Positions 5,034 to 6,414 of a stretch of 6,414 nucleotides of DNA are shown piece by piece (the first letter of the stretch is position 1; the number at the start of each line of letters is the position of its first letter). The stretch lies in contig JAJRCM010000126.1 of NCBI GenBank assembly GCA_028678965.1, positions 1-6,414 on the forward strand, read 5' to 3'. The notes under the pieces were generated by a model. It made no database searches. It was not told the origin of the DNA and saw only the letters and a program-made list of their open reading frames with translations. Origin of the DNA: Methanomicrobiales archaeon. GTDB taxonomy: Archaea; Halobacteriota; Methanomicrobia; Methanomicrobiales; JACTUA01. The position numbers were made by a program, and so were the translations under genes.

Positions 5034-6328
5034 GCCACCACCTCGAGAGTATCGACCCACGAGGAGATGCCGGCGGAGGGAACGATACCTCTGGGATGGC
5101 GGAGATGAACCCGCATCCGCAGGGAGCGGGCGATGGTGGCCAGCAGGTGCAGGTGACTCAGGTCACCAGAGACCATGCTGAAGATCACCACCTCCCGCTC
5201 ACCGCTCCTGCGAAAGGCAGCAAGAACCTGGCGCTCGAGGAGGGGCTGTGGGTGTGCTGCGATGGAACTGGTGAAGATACTCCCGACCCGTGACAGGAAC
5301 ACCTGTTCATCGCCGCTCCGGGCCGCTCCTGACCGGACGGTTCGCTGCTGGAACGAACGAAGGGAGGGAAGATCCTGGAAGCGATAGAGAGAGAGGTACC
5401 CTTCTCCAGGCACCAGCTGGTGCTGCAGACGGTACCATGCCCGGGCATCGCGGAGAGGAGAGAGCGCATATATCACCCTCCCCCCAGAGATGACGAGGAC
5501 ATCGGTGCGATGGTAGTCCCTGAGAGCGAGCTCTATCTCGGCAGTAAGACCTGCGATGAGTCGTTCGTAGCCCGGGGTATGGGAGGGATCGAGAGAGGCC
5601 GGGAGGTCAAGGATGAGAAAGGGAATGCCACCGGCCCGTCCGGTGTATTCTCGGAGCATCAGTTTCCCGTGTTTTGCCGAGAGTTTCCAGTCGATAGCCC
5701 GAACATCATCCCCCGTGCGGAAGACACGGTAGGCGCGGATACCCTGGCCCTGGATCGCCCGGAGACGATCGAGCTCCTGGCTCCCGAAAAGAGAGGAGGG
5801 TTTTTCCGTGGCAAAAGCAGGGGCCGGCTGGACCATAAGGACGGGCTTCGTGATCTGGCCACTCCCCATGAACAGCTGTTCGCGGTAGAACGGACTGGTC
5901 AGCGTGAGGGTGATCCCCAGAAACGAGAGCTCCCCGCGGGCAAGCGCCCGCATGGTGTAGTGCAGGGTGGCATTCACCTCCCCGGGACCGGTGACTGAGC
6001 TCTCGATCGCTCCCTCCACCACCGTGCAACCAGCTGGTGGTTCATCGCGAATCAGGAGATGGTATCCCGCGGGAATGCTGGCCTGAAAAACGGTGGTGAC
6101 CCCGATGTCGCTCCCCCGCCGCAGGATCCGGTGACTGACGGTACGTTCCACCTGAACAGCGTGTACGCAGTGAGTGAGGGTAAAGGTCATGCCGAGGGCC
6201 TGGACACCGGCCGCGAGGACCATGACCAGACCGCCAATGATGAAGGCATCCTCACCGCTCACCAGCCCGCCTCCGAGGAGGATGGTACCACCAAGAAGGA
6301 GCGCTTTCGTGCCCCCACGGATCTCCAT
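5030..6328 (-). CDS. DUF58 family membrane-anchored protein, partner of MoxR
   Basis: 432 residues. Two adjacent N-terminal membrane segments (about 7-24 and 27-46) are followed by a beta-rich region (about 47-165) and the DUF58 core. The diagnostic DUF58 stretch is at 196-228: GIRAYRVFRTGDDVRAIDWK, then LSAKHGKLMLREY. A von Willebrand A-like fold follows from about 235, but the metal site is degenerate: the usual D-x-S-x-S reads D241-L-P-A-S245, with Pro in place of the first Ser. DUF58 proteins are nearly always encoded next to a MoxR AAA+ ATPase and are thought to act with it in maturing or assembling other proteins, often at the membrane. The ATG at 6328 has a GAGGTGAC site 7 nt upstream and follows the upstream TAA by 3 nt. 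The 3' end overlaps the next gene by 4 bp. Confidence 0.92.
   Translation of the reverse strand: MEIRGGTKALLLGGTILLGGGLVSGEDAFIIGGLVMVLAAGVQALGMTFTLTHCVHAVQVERTVSHRILRRGSDIGVTTVFQASIPAGYHLLIRDEPPAGCTVVEGAIESSVTGPGEVNATLHYTMRALARGELSFLGITLTLTSPFYREQLFMGSGQITKPVLMVQPAPAFATEKPSSLFGSQELDRLRAIQGQGIRAYRVFRTGDDVRAIDWKLSAKHGKLMLREYTGRAGGIPFLILDLPASLDPSHTPGYERLIAGLTAEIELALRDYHRTDVLVISGGRVIYALSPLRDARAWYRLQHQLVPGEGYLSLYRFQDLPSLRSFQQRTVRSGAARSGDEQVFLSRVGSIFTSSIAAHPQPLLERQVLAAFRRSGEREVVIFSMVSGDLSHLHLLATIARSLRMRVHLRHPRGIVPSAGISSWVDTLEVVA
5039..5044 (-). promoter_or_regulatory. Ribosome binding site of the small membrane protein gene
   Basis: GAGGTG on the minus strand, 5 nt before the ATG at 5033, inside the 3' end of DUF58. 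It favours this start over the ATG at 5060. Confidence 0.65.
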
Positions 6329-6335
6329 GGGTTAC

Positions 6336-6343
6336 GTCACCTC
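6336..6343 (-). promoter_or_regulatory. Ribosome binding site of the DUF58 gene
   Basis: GAGGTGAC on the minus strand, 7 nt before the ATG at 6328, matches the archaeal 16S anti-Shine-Dalgarno well. A second identical GAGGTGAC occurs at 6366-6373, on the other side of the hairpin. Confidence 0.7.
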
Positions 6344-6368
6344 GACAGAGGAGATGATTTCCTCTGTC
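6344..6368 (-). other. 9-bp perfect hairpin at the MoxR-DUF58 junction
   Basis: On the minus strand, gacagagga and tcctctgtc pair perfectly around a 7-nt loop (aatcatc). The hairpin ends immediately before the DUF58 ribosome binding site. No T-run follows, so it is not a typical terminator; it could be an RNA processing or translational-control element. It also falls within the conserved-looking MoxR tail coding sequence (TEEIISSV). Confidence 0.45.
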
Positions 6369-6414
6369 ACCTCACGTTTCGTTCTCCCTCAAATCTCTGC
6401 CTCGCGGGTGAGGA

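Larger units (their letters stand above)
6332..6414 (-). pseudogene. 3' end of a probable MoxR-family AAA+ ATPase with in-frame TGA
   Basis: In the frame ending at TAA 6334-6332, the minus strand reads LTREAEI, then TGA (6391-6389), then GRTK and REVTEEIISSVEVT. This looks like the normal C-terminus of MoxR ATPases, where an L..EAE.EGRT-like motif is followed by a helix and a V-x-V ending shortly before the DUF58 start. The TGA falls at a variable position of that motif. If translation stops there, the protein lacks about the last 18 residues. Alternatives are a sequencing error, or a true end in another frame: TGA at 6369-6367 (ending RFEGERNVR) or TGA at 6374-6372 (ending LRENET). MoxR ATPases are cytoplasmic AAA+ chaperones that work with DUF58/VWA proteins. 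Only 83 bases are visible, so the call rests on this tail and on gene order. Confidence 0.45.

Noticed and set aside
4588..5181. Plus-strand 197-codon open frame rich in Arg and Pro
   Set aside because: It is antisense to the DUF58 and small membrane protein genes, has the Arg/Pro bias of a shadow frame, and shows no family motif.
5420..5998. Plus-strand 192-codon open frame
   Set aside because: It is antisense to the DUF58 core motif region, which is clearly coding on the minus strand.
6344..6368. Hairpin as an intrinsic terminator
   Set aside because: No T-run follows on the minus strand, and the DUF58 ribosome binding site starts at once.

Overview
The window looks like part of the chromosome of a methanogenic archaeon, most likely Methanomicrobiales or a relative. 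This is inferred from family content: a DUF1616 membrane protein, large secreted sequon-rich surface proteins of the PGF-pre-PGF style, and a MoxR/DUF58 operon. An AT-rich TATA-like intergenic promoter and GAGGTG ribosome binding sites also fit. No tRNA, rRNA, insertion sequence, CRISPR array or replication origin was seen.

Layout. (1) Positions 1-1499, minus strand: the first 499 codons of a large secreted surface protein whose C-terminus lies beyond the left edge. (2) Positions 1500-1651: a 152-bp divergent intergenic region centred on a perfect 21-bp palindrome that also supplies TATA-like sequence in both directions. (3) Positions 1652-3813, plus strand: a single-pass surface protein whose N-terminal domain is homologous to that of gene 1, then a DUF1616 multi-spanning membrane protein. 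The DUF1616 frame is preceded by an ATG that overlaps the upstream stop (TGATG), but an in-frame TAG separates that ATG from the conserved protein. (4) Positions 6414-3805, minus strand: a tight operon reading right to left. It holds the tail of a probable MoxR AAA+ ATPase (with an apparent in-frame TGA), a DUF58 protein, a 153-residue hydrophobic membrane protein and a 256-residue cysteine-rich two-TM protein. The last three are joined by 4-bp ATGA overlaps. The last gene overlaps the DUF1616 gene tail to tail by 9 bp.

How the parts may work together (inference). MoxR/DUF58 pairs are usually taken to be chaperone-like systems that assemble or mature other proteins, often at the membrane. Here the pair is co-transcribed with two unrecognised membrane proteins and lies beside a divergent pair of paralogous surface proteins and a DUF1616 protein. 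The whole may be a cell-envelope assembly locus. The most notable points are the paralogous divergent pair with its shared palindromic control region, and the two apparent in-frame stops (TAG near the DUF1616 start, TGA near the MoxR end). These stops could be sequence errors, decay, or real relocated termini.
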